Positions 31,927 to 43,292 of a DNA stretch of 64,000 bases are shown one piece after another (the stretch's first letter is position 1; every line of letters begins with the position of its first letter). Both the position numbers and the translations under genes were made by a program. The stretch is from assembly GCA_963921425.1 (NCBI GenBank), contig OY992840.1, forward strand, positions 16,470,621 to 16,534,620, given 5' to 3'. The notes under the pieces are model-generated. The model was given only the letters and a program-made list of their open reading frames with translations. It was not told the DNA's origin and ran no database searches. This DNA comes from Dryas octopetala. Its lineage: Eukaryota > Streptophyta > Magnoliopsida > Rosales > Rosaceae.

Positions 31927-34900
31927 ATGAAGATGGGTATCTTGGTTTGGGTTTTCTCAGTCATTTCAGTGGCAACCCTTTACTCCCATTGCTCTATTGC
32001 TCTCAGCCAAGATGGTAATCAAAGTTCAAACCCTCCATTTTTTCTTTTTGGGCTTTTCTGTTCTGAGGTCTTTCTTTTTAGCTTCTCTTAGCTGTTTGGT
32101 TGCAGAGGAAATGGACACATTGGTTAAAGTTTTCATATTTTTTCTTTGTAGATTACGACAATGCTTTCATGCAGTAAAGTAGTTACATTTAGACATTTAG
32201 TTGAGCTGGCGATTCTGATTTCCTTTGGTCATTAATGTTAAAACATATAAAAATCATATCTTTAATGGGTTGACATTTCTGCATTTCCTCAACCAATCAT
32301 ATTTGGGATTTTGGGGTTTAAAATTAATTTTGTTCTTAAGTTTTTTAATAAAATGTTTTCGCTCCAGGTCTCACATTGCTGGAATTCAAAAGCACTTTGA
32401 ATGACAGTAAGAACATGCTCGGAAACTGGCAGGCTTCTGATGAATCACCTTGTGAATGGACCGGTATTTCATGCCATCCTCAGGACCTAAGAGTCAGCTC
32501 AATGTATGTCATACCCATTTTTAATTTCCTCACTGTCTTTTCAATTGAATCTACTTATTCTCAAGTAACTTTGTATATTTGGTATTGGGTTTTTCAGCAA
32601 CCTACCTTACATGCAACTAGGAGGGACTATATCTCCCAGCATCGGCAAACTCAGTAGATTACAGAGACTGTAAGTCCAATGCTGAATACCCACCTTTTAC
32701 ATATCCCCAATCTATAAGACACCGGCCGAGAAGTACTCCGATTTTCATTTGCTTCTATTGTTCTTTTTCAATGTGAACCAGGGCACTTCACCAGAACAGC
32801 TTACATGGATACATTCCTAATGAAATTACCAATTGTGCTGAGCTTAGAGCTCTGTAAGTGGAAGTGATTCCTTTCTCTTATAATTTTTCTTTTGTCCCTT
32901 TGCCATCTATTTTTGTTATATGGCACTAGAATTGAGCAATGCATACTCTTTCTCATCTACTTATTAGGTACTTGAGGGCTAATTATCTCCAAGGAGGTAT
33001 ACCATCAGATATTGGAAATCTTTCTTCTCTCACCATACTGTAAGGCTTTTGTCTTTGTGTTTCACTTTTTTTTTTATTGAGTCTGTATTGCATGCTCAAT
33101 TAAACTGCTTTTGTTGGGTAATTGGTTACTAAATTATCACACTAGACCTACAATTAATTCAGGAGAGTTATCAGCACCAGTCGAGCTATTTACAACTAAT
33201 TTAAATGCTTTTACTTCTGTTGTAGGGATTTGTCAAGCAATCTATTAAAGGGCGCTATACCTTCGTCTATTGGCCGTCTGGCACGATTGCGGTCTCTGTA
33301 AGTCCCCACTAATAACTTAGTACGTAATGCTATTTAGCAATTTTAATTATATACTACAGTTTTTCAGTTGGATGGTGTCTCAATAACATGATTGGCTAAT
33401 TGCTTCTAAATGTCTTAGGAACTTTTCCACTAACTTCTTCTCCGGGGAAATCCCTGACGTTGGAGTTCTAAGCACTTTTGGGAACAAGTCGTAAGTACTC
33501 ATACTCTCATCCCATAACTAATTCAAAAAACTTGTGTTGCATGTGCCCATGTTTTCCAGATATGTAGGTTACAGTTTTGTGCTTTGTGAACTAGGATATA
33601 GGAATACATTTCTACTCCTGTTAGTTAATTGCCCATCTCAAGAATAAAATCCGATCCATCCACTAACTTTGCAGTACTTTTAGAGCATCAAATGATGTAC
33701 TATATGCAGTACCGATAGAACCATCAATACCTTCGGTCTTCCTCTCTTAAGCATGGGTGCATAATGTTTAGTTGTCCATCCCTTTGATCTTGTTCTGAAA
33801 TTTCCTTGAACTTGCATAGGTTTATTGGCAATCTAGATCTTTGTGGTCAACAAGTGCACAAGCCCTGTCGAACCTCACTGGGATTCCCTGCAGTGCTACC
33901 ACATGCTGAAAGTGATGAAGCAGCAGGCAAGTTTTAGATCCCTTTTCATTAGCTTTATAGTTGAATGACAAAGTTTCTAACTAAAGCTGGTCTGTAATTT
34001 TGTAAACCACTTTGTTCCTAGCTCTTATGTCGCAAGTAACAATGTGCTTATGCTAATTCTGTTTGCATTCACTGTGGATTTTGCAGTCCCTACTAAACGA
34101 TCTTCTCATTACATCAAAGGAGTGCTTATTGGTGCAATGTCCGCCATGGGCTTTGCCCTTTTCATTCTCCTTGCATTCCTTTGGGTTCGGTTATTATCGA
34201 AAAAAGAAAGAGTGGCTAAAAGATATACTGAAGTTACCAAGCAAGTAAATCAAGAAGCAGGTAAGCTGGATGCTTTCTGGACTTTAAACACTTATTAGTG
34301 TTAATTTTATGAAGGGTGCTGAAAAAATCTTTGAATTTTAACAGGCACAAAACTGATTACTTTCCATGGCGATCTTCCCTACCCTTCATGTGAAATCATT
34401 GAAAAGCTTGAGGCACTTGATGAAGAGGATGTTGTAGGATCCGGAGGATTTGGCACTGTATACAGAATGGTCATGAATGATTGTGGAACATTTGCTGTTA
34501 AAAGAATTGATAGAAGTCGAGAAGGATCAGATCAAGTTTTTGAGAGGGAGTTAGAGATCTTGGGTAGCATTAAGCACATAAATCTAGTTAACCTGCGAGG
34601 CTACTGCAGGCTCCCAGCTTCAAAGCTTCTTATATATGATTATCTAGCTATGGGCAGCTTAGATGATTTCTTGCATGGTAAGTTTTGTCAATTTGTAATG
34701 TCTTTTAGATATAATTTGTAATATCAAACTGTGTTAGAATTCAACGCTTATTCTCTTAATTTCCTTATCTCCTTCAGAACATGGGCTGGAACAGCGACCT
34801 TTGAACTGGAATGCTCGTTTAAGAATAGCCCTGGGTTCTGCCCGAGGGATAGCATACCTGCACCATGATTGTTCTCCGAAGATAGTACATCGTGACATAA

Positions 34901-35817
34901 AATCCAGCAACATTCTCCTGGATGAAAACTTGGAGCCCCATGTCTCTGACTTTGGTCTTGCAAAGCTTTTGGTTGATGAGGATTCCCATGTTACAACAGT
35001 TGTCGCTGGCACTTTTGGCTATCTTGCCCCAGGTCTGTGTTTTGTCATATTATACTATTGTATGTATTTTGTATCCCTCTTTTTGGCTCTAAGTGTTTTG
35101 GTAAAGCCAGATTATTCTGTCATCGGAGTTGTGGCTGGTGTCAATGATTTACTATTTGGTGAATATTACAATCAGAAAACAGAACTGCATCTAATATCAC
35201 ACACAATAAGTTGAAAAAATGCTGAATGAACATCTACCCCCAAAAAACCAGCTTACAAGAATGGGACTGATGTGTCCATTATAATTAAAAGCCACCCCTG
35301 GCCCTCTTCCAGTGTGTAACATTTACCAATTGTTTTTTGCATCTTGGCAGAGTATCTGCAAAGTGGGAGAGCCACGCAGAAGTCAGATGTGTATAGCTTT
35401 GGAGTTCTTTTGCTAGAGCTTGTGACTGGAAAGAGACCTACGGATCCCACATTCGTAAAGAGAGGCTTAAATGTGGTTGGCTGGGTAAGCTCATGAGCAT
35501 TCACAAAATTAATTATTCAGACAACTGGTGCTTTCACCTTTTGTAAAACCTTATGTTGTAAATCAGAATCTGAATTAAGTAATCCTCATATGCAGATGAA
35601 CACCCTATTGAGAGAAAACCGAATGAAGGATGTAGTTGATATAAGGTGCACAGATGCAGATCCAGAAACTGTGGAAGCAATACTTGAAATAGCCGCGAGG
35701 TGTACAGATGCAAACCCAGATGATCGGCCATCAATGAACCAGGTATGGCAGTTGCTAGAGCAAGAGGTCATGTCACCGTGCCCGAGTGATTTCTACGAGT
35801 CCCATTCTGATCGTTAA
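31927..35817 (+). CDS. LRR receptor-like serine/threonine kinase, At5g62710-like
   Basis: Plasma-membrane receptor kinase. Thirteen exons (31927-32014, 32368-32503, 32598-32669, 32782-32853, 32968-33039, 33226-33297, 33419-33490, 33820-33926, 34087-34260, 34345-34677, 34778-35032, 35351-35484, 35596-35817) give 602 aa. Seen: signal peptide (1-26), LRR N-cap with [10 protein letters not shown], five repeats each coded by one 72-base exon, membrane helix about 242-266, kinase with GSGGFGTVY (320-328), Lys341, HRD Asp439, DFG Asp457 and APE Glu485. All catalytic residues are present, so an active RD kinase. Intron 8 has a GC donor. Remembered Arabidopsis At5g62710 aligns along the whole length ([27 protein letters not shown]). 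Ligand and pathway unknown. Confidence 0.95.
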
Positions 35818-36129
35818 ATGGCAGCAGCAGGTGCCTACATGACAGACAGGATCATTGCTCATTCATATTTCTATTGATTATTGAATTGTGTTGTCCTTGC
35901 CCCTCTCTAGGGGGCATGTAAATTATATATATCTTTCAAACGATGGTATGAATGGTTTCATGTTGTTTTTCCTCGGTACTAGTTGCACCTGCTGGTTTGG
36001 CATGGTTTTCTTTTTAAGATTTCATGCAAAACATGTAACCATAAAACCCAAAAAAGAAAAGTACGTACTTGTCTATGTGCCAATGTAGTTTAGGCTAACC
36101 AGTCAATACATGGTGGTTTGTTAGTCTGT

Positions 36130-36408
36130 TATATAGTCGCCACTTTGCCTTTCAAGGCGCACGCGCCGTCGTGATCGCCGACGTGCAGGACCAAAAAGGC
36201 CGAAACGTCGCCGCATCGACCGCTCCACCTTCGTCCACTGCGACGTAACGGACGAGGACCAAGTGAAGGCCTTGATCGATTCGACGGTCCAGATGTACGG
36301 TCGCGTCGACGTGATGTTCAGCAACGCGGGAATCGGCAGCTGGGGCGAGGCCCGCGAGCAGACCGTCGTTTTTTTGGCTTCTCAAGACTCCGAATTTGTC
36401 ACTACTCA
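36130..36408 (+). pseudogene. SDR dehydrogenase relic with internal deletion
   Basis: A GC-rich patch in AT-rich DNA reads as the middle of a short-chain dehydrogenase: ARAVVIADVQDQKGR, a frame slip, then STFVHCDVTDEDQVKAL, GRVDVMFSNAGIGSWGEA, EQTV. It then jumps directly to the C-terminal FLASQDSEFVTTH and a stop. The Rossmann start and the YxxxK catalytic region are missing. It is diverged from the two intact SDR genes downstream, so an older member of the cluster. Confidence 0.85.
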
Positions 36409-36821
36409 CTAGCAGTTGAATATGTCCAAAAAATAAACTATTATGATCGAGATTGCTTATCTTCATGTTGCTTAATTTCCCATTAGTCGTTTGTTTGTTT
36501 AATTTGTTCATCGAGTGACAACAATATATGACATGCATTTTTAAAGAGTAACGTACCCTGTTATATGAGCTATTGAGCTTGGATGTTGTAGCACGAGATC
36601 TAAGGTATTAGAAGTTGCTTAGAAAGTCAGTGGCTTAGTTCAAATGTTAAACAAGGCTGGAAAATGCACAAGATCAAAGTGTCAAAAATAAATTACAACT
36701 AACATAAGACAATGCTATATACACTCTCAATTTGGTGGTGGATGGTGGGTATGGGTTGAAAATCTTGAGATAGAGTATGTTTTAAACTTTTAATCAAAGC
36801 TTTGCTTACGATGGATATATG

Positions 36822-37562
36822 TAGGGTGAATTGCACTTTGCACCCTCATGTATAGATTGTTTTTAACTTTGGTATTCAATGTTCAAAATATTTTAATGTG
36901 AAACCTAAAATTTATGAAAATTACAATATGCCCATTCCGTTAACTTTTATGTTAATTTTAACTGCACATAACATGTATAAGATTCATTTACACTGATGTG
37001 GTTATTAAATTTACGTCACGTGGACAAATAAACAAAAAAGAAATTAAGAAAGGCAATTAAATTATTATATATTAAAAAAATTGAAAGATAACATTAAAAC
37101 TAAATATAAAAATTATCTCGTTCATCCTTATCTCTCCGTCCTCCCTCATCTCTTTTGCTCCTAGTTTTTTGTTTTTTAAATTTTTAACCTATAAAATTTT
37201 AGTTGCCTTTTTTAATTTTTTTTTCCACCTAGCATAAATTTATTGTCCTTATTAGTGTAAATGAATCTCACACATGCTATATATATGCAGTCAAAATTAA
37301 CAAAAAAGTTAACTGAAGAGATACATTGTAATTTTTATAAACTTTAGGTTTCATATTGAAACGTTTTAAAAATTAGTTACCAAAATAGAAAATGACATAT
37401 ATTTGAGGGGTGTAAAGTGTAAATTACCCTTAGTTTTAATGTTATCTTTTAATGAACGAAAGTGGCACATTACAATTTTTATAGACTTTAAATTTTATAT
37501 TAAAATATTTTAAACATTAGATACAAAAGTGAAAAAGGGCATATAGCAAAGGGTAATTCACC
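36822..37562. mobile_element. long-arm MITE plus partial tandem arm
   Basis: Inverted arms of about 190 bases: GGGTGAATTGCACTTTGCAC at 36825 against GTGTAAAGTGTAAATTACCC ending at 37429, with further pairs (GATTCATTTACAC at 36981, GTGTAAATGAATC at 37255). A third arm-like copy lies at 37440-37562. Non-coding, AT-rich. Confidence 0.75.
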
Positions 37563-37957
37563 CGTGTGTTTTTTTGCTGCTAACAAAAGGGATGCTTGTC
37601 AGCGTCCTACACTAATTTATTCTATTTTTTAAGTAAACTGTAAACATAACATCAATTTGTCAATATCCAGTTATCCACTCATTTTATGCGACTTTAAATA
37701 ATAAAATATTAAATTAAAAAAAAAAAAAAAGTAAAATAACAAAGAGTTGAATGCCAGCTATATCCAAACCATAAAATTAAACAACAATAATTTGGTTTTT
37801 GTTTGTTTTGGTGGGAGTAAACGACGAAGAGTTACTAAAGATGCTTCACATCTCTCAAAGTCTTATGCAAGCTGTGGTTACTAGGGCTCAACTCCCAATC
37901 ACATTTGCATCTATAGTCTAAACCCCCTGTTATTGACAGAACAAGGTGTACGTAAAC

Positions 37958-38734
37958 ATGAGCACATCCCGCGAGAACAAATTACAAGGCAAAATCGCCA
38001 TAATCACTGGTGGCGCAAGCGGCATTGGCGAAGCCACGGCTCGCCTATTCGCCGATCACGGAGCAGCCGTGGTTGTCATCGCCGATATCCAAGATCAACT
38101 AGGCCGTCACGTAGCCGATTCCATTGGTCCACACAGATGCAACTACTTGCACTGCGATGTAGCCGATGAAAACCAAGTCAAGGCCGTGGTGGAAGCTACG
38201 GTCCACAAATATGGGAAGCTGGACATCATGTTTAGCAACGCTGGGATTGTGAGTAGCCAAGATCAGACCGTTCTTGACCTTGACTTTTCTGCCTTTGACC
38301 GTTTATTCGGCGTCAACGTGCGCGGGATGGCCGCGTGCGTCAAGCATGCGGCGCGTGTGATGGTGGAAGGGCGCGTGAGGGGGAGCATCGTGTGCACGGC
38401 GAGTGTGGGGGCCCACCAGGGCATGGAGAGGCGGACAGATTACTGCATGTCGAAGCACGCGGTGGTCGGGCTCGTTCGATCGGCCGGCTTGCAGCTTGGG
38501 GTGCATGGGATTAGGGTGAACAGCGTCTCACCGAATGCACTGGCCACGCCGTTGACTTGCAATGGAAGGGAAGTGGAGGAAGTTCAGAAGGCCTATGAGA
38601 AGTTCGCGTGCCTGAAAGGGGTTGTGCTCAAACCAAGACACGTGGCAGATGCTGTGCTGTTTCTCGCATGTAATGATTCTGAGTTTGTCACTGGACACGA
38701 CTTGGTTGTGGATGGGGGCTTTGTTCGCCCATGA
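37958..38734 (+). CDS. short-chain dehydrogenase/reductase (SDR110C type), copy 1
   Basis: NAD(P)-dependent oxidoreductase, intronless, 258 aa, normal length. The start at 37958 (MSTSRENKLQGK) is the first ATG; the 12 bases before it are open but start with GTG. Motifs: TGGASGIG cofactor loop (residues 16-23), acidic DIQD after the second strand (favours NAD), FSNAGI, catalytic YCMSK, and the C-terminal DSEFVTGHDLVVDGG. It resembles secoisolariciresinol dehydrogenase-like and AtSDR3-like enzymes; the substrate cannot be named. A close tandem copy lies at 41846, and the 3' flanks of both are also similar (ATGCAATTTCTC(A/C)TTCAAATCTT). GC content is well above its surroundings. Confidence 0.92.
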   Translation: MSTSRENKLQGKIAIITGGASGIGEATARLFADHGAAVVVIADIQDQLGRHVADSIGPHRCNYLHCDVADENQVKAVVEATVHKYGKLDIMFSNAGIVSSQDQTVLDLDFSAFDRLFGVNVRGMAACVKHAARVMVEGRVRGSIVCTASVGAHQGMERRTDYCMSKHAVVGLVRSAGLQLGVHGIRVNSVSPNALATPLTCNGREVEEVQKAYEKFACLKGVVLKPRHVADAVLFLACNDSEFVTGHDLVVDGGFVRP

Positions 38735-39770
38735 GCCCACCTAATTGGGCCCATTCGTAGGTGTGATCACTTCGGCCCAATCTGGGTAGCTGTACAGGCC
38801 CAATTCATAAGCTCATAATGTTGTCGTTCTGGGTGTATTCATTTATCAAGCAAATAATGGGCTCTGTTTTGTTATTTTTAACAGATTTATTTTTCCGTTT
38901 CCCACTCGTATAACTGAATCCGATCTGCTTTTTTTTTTTTTTTTTTTGGCCATGAGAATCCGATTTGCTTTAGCCAAACCAAAAACGCATCAAATCAAGC
39001 CACTCCACCAAGATCTGCCAGAAAAGCTATGCAATTTCTCATTCAAATCTTTCTGCTACTCCTTCCAAATTTGAAGAAGCTAGTGGATCGAAATTAACCA
39101 GACCCCAACAGGGCATTCTGCCATGTATTGAAGCAAGTTTGAGGTTCAAGGGACGCACTCTTGAAAAAAGGGTATCTATTACGGGTGTATATATTTTATG
39201 TGTGTATCTCTTTTATTATGTGCTAGGTTACGTGATAAGGAAAGTAAAGATAATGAATGTATACACCTGTTGTTAATAAGACTGTAAGGTTGAAGAAGAT
39301 ACGAGACAAGAGAAAACTAGAACCAAAGTCCAAAGAAAACTGTGTAAGTGTGTATTAATTTCACTGAATTCAATATTACAATTAGTATTGCAGTATTTAT
39401 ATCTACACAGTAAGACCTTGTGTGATTAGAAGAATACCCTCTTAACCACTTAACTAACTGAAACCTTTACTTAGAGACCAGACTAGGATTAACATAATTG
39501 GTTAATGACTGATGACTCAACATTAACCTTTTAATTAACACCAGTTACACAAAAATTTTACTTCACTCTTTTCTATATAAATTAATTTTAACACGTACAC
39601 TTTCCTGTCAAATGAATATTTGTTTTGCTAAATGGATTTCAACTATTCGTAAATCAACTTTAGGGTTGTAAATGTGAAATTGAAATTTATCTACTTCATA
39701 AGTACACCATAGCAATCATTTTGAATCTCTTGCAATACCCTTTCGAACTACCTCAATACAAGAGAAAAAT
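38735..39770. other. intergenic, 3' flank of SDR copy 1
   Basis: 38905-39060 is homologous to the 3' flank of SDR copy 2 (about 42795-42960). The rest is AT-rich without recognisable genes. A piece near 39697-39751 (TACACCATAGCAATCA) recurs at about 46397, another trace of local duplication. Confidence 0.6.
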
Positions 39771-40478
39771 GCTCTCTTCTCCCTCCTCAATCCTATCTCT
39801 CTCAACCAAGTATTTCCAGGGGTGGGGGCGGTGGCTCCTGTGTTCCTCATAGGCTTGCTGGTCCTACCCTCGCCTCTCCCTTCTCATTTTCTTCTTCGTT
39901 TGCTGTTTCGGTTTGTATTAAGGAATACTCTCCTCCCTCTTTGTGAGAGCTTTTTCATCTCTTCATTTAAGAGTTTTTTCTTCTCAATAAAGGAGAGTTT
40001 TTTTTTTCCATTGCTCTGGTTTGGTCTGTCCGTAGTGCGCGATCAGTGCATTGTGCTACGTCGAATCCTGCTTTAGCGATGCTTAGTTGCTCTATGAAGA
40101 TCTTTCTTTCAGTTTGTCTCTGATTCTTGTCACAAAGTGTAGGGATGTCACTATGCTCGCCGGTACCGATCTTGTCAGTTACTACTGCTTGATCCGCCAC
40201 CTTGATCAACTGTCAAACTCGATTTAGAGATCTTGGTTGAATTGTGGACCCAAACATGACTAGTTCGCTAATTTCTACGGTGCCTCACTGGCTCTGTTTG
40301 GCAGCTGTATGTAGTATCTGCTCATTGCCGACATTACGAGATTAATTAGACTATTATTTCGTTGTAAGCATTTAGCTTGTTGGTCCTATTGTTGTAGGAA
40401 TTTTTACCATAACTTTGTATTTTTTGTGTCTTTTTTGCTGTTTTAATGTAATGTTATTGTTTTGTAAAAAAAAAAAAT
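39771..40478 (+). mobile_element. poly(A)-tailed retroposed insertion with 19-bp target duplication
   Basis: CTCAATACAAGAGAAAAAT occurs at 39752-39770 and again at 40479-40497. The DNA between ends in a run of 12 As. This is the mark of target-primed reverse transcription: a truncated LINE, a SINE or a processed transcript. I could not recognise a reverse transcriptase or pol III boxes in the 708 bases. Confidence 0.85.
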
Positions 40479-40497
40479 CTCAATACAAGAGAAAAAT

Positions 40498-41845
40498 ATG
40501 CCAGTTACCAATACCTGACCACGTACGTACCAGGCTTGCATGGGGAGTTAGGGCCACAAAATTACATTGTCTCTTTCCAACCACAAATTACAAGGGCCTT
40601 TAATACTGATTGATCTGATCGAGAAGGACAATATACCTGTTAAGCAATTCATGCAAAGTCATAGCAAAAGCACAATGAATTATAATAAATGGTTCTGTTA
40701 TTAATTAATTGCTCATCAAATTGGGAGATGGACGTACAGGTTGAACGGCGTAGTGTCGTAACCGTAAGGGATTGTTAAGCCTAGTTCCTAGCTAGGTTCA
40801 AAGCACGGTAGAGGTGAGATTTAAAGTTTCTTTTACTTTATGTCATTATATATAAACATAGTCAATAGATTACCTATAAACATATAAACTACGTTAAATA
40901 CTTTTTTTTTGTTTTGCCATTAAACTACTTCATATATAGTTATATAAACATTATCAATGAATTACCTATAAACTAGTTTTTAGTTTATATATAAACATAT
41001 AAAAACTAATTAAAAACATATATAAATAATAAACAATATAAAATTTAATTATACCCTAAACACTAAATTCTATTAAATATCTTATATCCTAGGATATATA
41101 GTATAGGGTGTAGAATAGGATATAGGATATAGAATATAGAGTATAAAGTTAAAGGTTTAGGGTTTAGGGTTTAGATATATGGTATAGGGTTTATGGCCTA
41201 TACCCTATACCCTATAACTATAATAGTGTTACTATATATATACCCTAAAACCCTCTAGCATATAGTTTATAATATATATAAACTATGAACTATAAATTAA
41301 ACCTATAAACTATAATAAACATATACAAACACAAACGTATATAAACTTTTATATGAGGTTTGCTTTAGTATATAATATATAGGTATTAAAATCATATATA
41401 AAATTTAATATATTATAGTTTGTGGTTTGATTCGGTTAAAAATCAAAATTTTATAAGTGAAAATCAAAATTGAACCGGTCTTGATTGGGTTGGTTCGGTT
41501 CCTTAATTGCAAAAACAAAATTAAACCTTATTAATTGAGAAGTTGAACTCCCGATCGAGAGGGATTCATGAATTCATCATGATCTTCTGATAAAACCAAG
41601 TTGCAAGGGGCCCACGCGGGCCACACAAATTAATTCTTAGGTGCATTTATAGATGATCTATAAGAGTATAAGACCCCATTAATTTTTGCTTTTAAAGAAT
41701 TGCAAATCTGCCCCATATATTTTAAATAATTGGGATTGAAAGCTGGCACGTAGGGCTATATATATGAAATCTATGATACTGCATTTTGCATCCAACCCGA
41801 TATAGATTGTTGGTAGGACATTTGTATATTAGTCACACATTAAAC
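40498..41845. other. AT-rich intergenic, upstream of SDR copy 2
   Basis: Contains a simple region (about 41000-41300) dominated by ATATAGGGTATAGGATA-like words and three TTTAGGG units. No gene. 41580-41845 is the presumed promoter of SDR copy 2. Confidence 0.6.
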
Positions 41846-42667
41846 ATGAGCAGTTTGCGTGACAACAAATTGCAGGGCAAAGTAGCCATAGTCACCGGCG
41901 GTGCAAGCGGCGTGGGCGAGGTAACCGCACACCGTTTGGCCGATCATGGGTGCGCCATGGTGGTCATCGCCGACATCCAGGATGAACTAGGCCGTCAGGT
42001 AGCCGATTCCATTGGTCCACACAGATGCACTTTCGTGCACTGCGATGTATCCGATGAAAAGCAAGTGAAGGATATGGTGGAAAGTACGGTCCACAAATAT
42101 GGGAAGCTTGACATCATGTTTAGCAATGCTGCGATTTTGAGCAGGAAAGATCAGACTGTTCTTGACCTTGACATGTCCGACTTTGAGCACTTGTTCGGCG
42201 TGAACGTGCGTGGCATGGTCTCGTGCGTGAAACATGCAGCGCGTGTGATGGTGGAAGGGCGCGTGAGGGGGAGCATCGTGTGCACCACAAGTCTGGGGGC
42301 GAACATGGGCATGGAGAAGTACACGGACTACTGCATGTCGAAGCACGCGGTGCTCGGGCTGGTTCGATCGGCGAGCATGCAGCTCGGGGTGCATGGGATT
42401 AGGGTGAACTGCGTCTCACCCAATGCAGTGCCGACGCCGATGACGTGCAAATCGCTTGGCATGGAAGTGGGTGTAGTTGAGAAGGTTTCTCAGATGTTCT
42501 CATACTTAAAAGGGGTTGTGCCCAAAGCAGGACAGGTGGCAGATGCGGTGGTGTTTCTTGCTTGCGAAGATTCTGAGTTCGTTACTGGACACAACTTGGT
42601 TGTGGATGGGGGCTATGTTCGTCCATCGACCTATGACCAGTGCATCCAGGTCGCAGACCTTTCATAG
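41846..42667 (+). CDS. short-chain dehydrogenase/reductase (SDR110C type), copy 2
   Basis: Intronless tandem paralogue of the SDR at 37958, 273 aa from the ATG at 41846 (MSSLRDNKLQGK). TGGASGVGE cofactor loop, DIQDELG, catalytic YCMSK and SEFVTGHNLVVDGG are present. Two oddities: the NAG motif reads FSNAAI (Gly to Ala), and the family stop after GGxVRP is lost, so the frame runs 13 residues further (STYDQCIQVADLS). Probably functional but perhaps altered in activity. It converges on the AVT1 gene, with its stop about 325 bases from that gene's stop. Confidence 0.9.
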   Translation: MSSLRDNKLQGKVAIVTGGASGVGEVTAHRLADHGCAMVVIADIQDELGRQVADSIGPHRCTFVHCDVSDEKQVKDMVESTVHKYGKLDIMFSNAAILSRKDQTVLDLDMSDFEHLFGVNVRGMVSCVKHAARVMVEGRVRGSIVCTTSLGANMGMEKYTDYCMSKHAVLGLVRSASMQLGVHGIRVNCVSPNAVPTPMTCKSLGMEVGVVEKVSQMFSYLKGVVPKAGQVADAVVFLACEDSEFVTGHNLVVDGGYVRPSTYDQCIQVADLS

Positions 42668-43292
42668 GTCTGGCTGTACGTAATTACAGAGGTCCAATTA
42701 ATAAGCCCACAATCCTGTGATTGTTGGTGTGTACGTATGTGTGCGCGCTTATTTATAGCTTATATATTAAATAAGGGCCTCTGTTGTTTTTGTTAAGTGG
42801 TTTCTCTTTTCCTCTTCGTCTCATATAATTGAATCCGATTTCCATACACAAAGCAAAAGAATTTATCCAATTAATTAAACCATTCCTCCAAGAAGGTGGG
42901 TCATCAAACATGATGTACCATTAAAGCTATGCAATTTCTCCTTCAAATCTTACTTCTTGTGCATTGTAAACAACATGGTGTGATTCTTGTCCTACCCTAT
43001 TCTCTCTTTTATAGATATATATGTACCCATTACTCCTACAGCAACACCCATAATTATGATGACCCCAATGATCACAACTTCTACTCCTCTGTATACTTTA
43101 AATATTTTTAAGTAGCATATGCATGGAAGTAATATAGAAATTGTTACATTAAGTACTGCTCCAATAAGTTCCATGAGAGAGCCAAAATAAGGGAAAATCA
43201 AGGCCACTGCAACTGTGCTAAGCAATAATAGTGTCCTTATCAGTATGCAAATGCCCATGTTTTTCCAATGACTAGGCAATTTCTTCTCAATG

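Noticed and set aside
41150-41175. Interstitial telomere repeat
   Set aside because: Only about three TTTAGGG units in a region of similar AT-rich words; too short to call.
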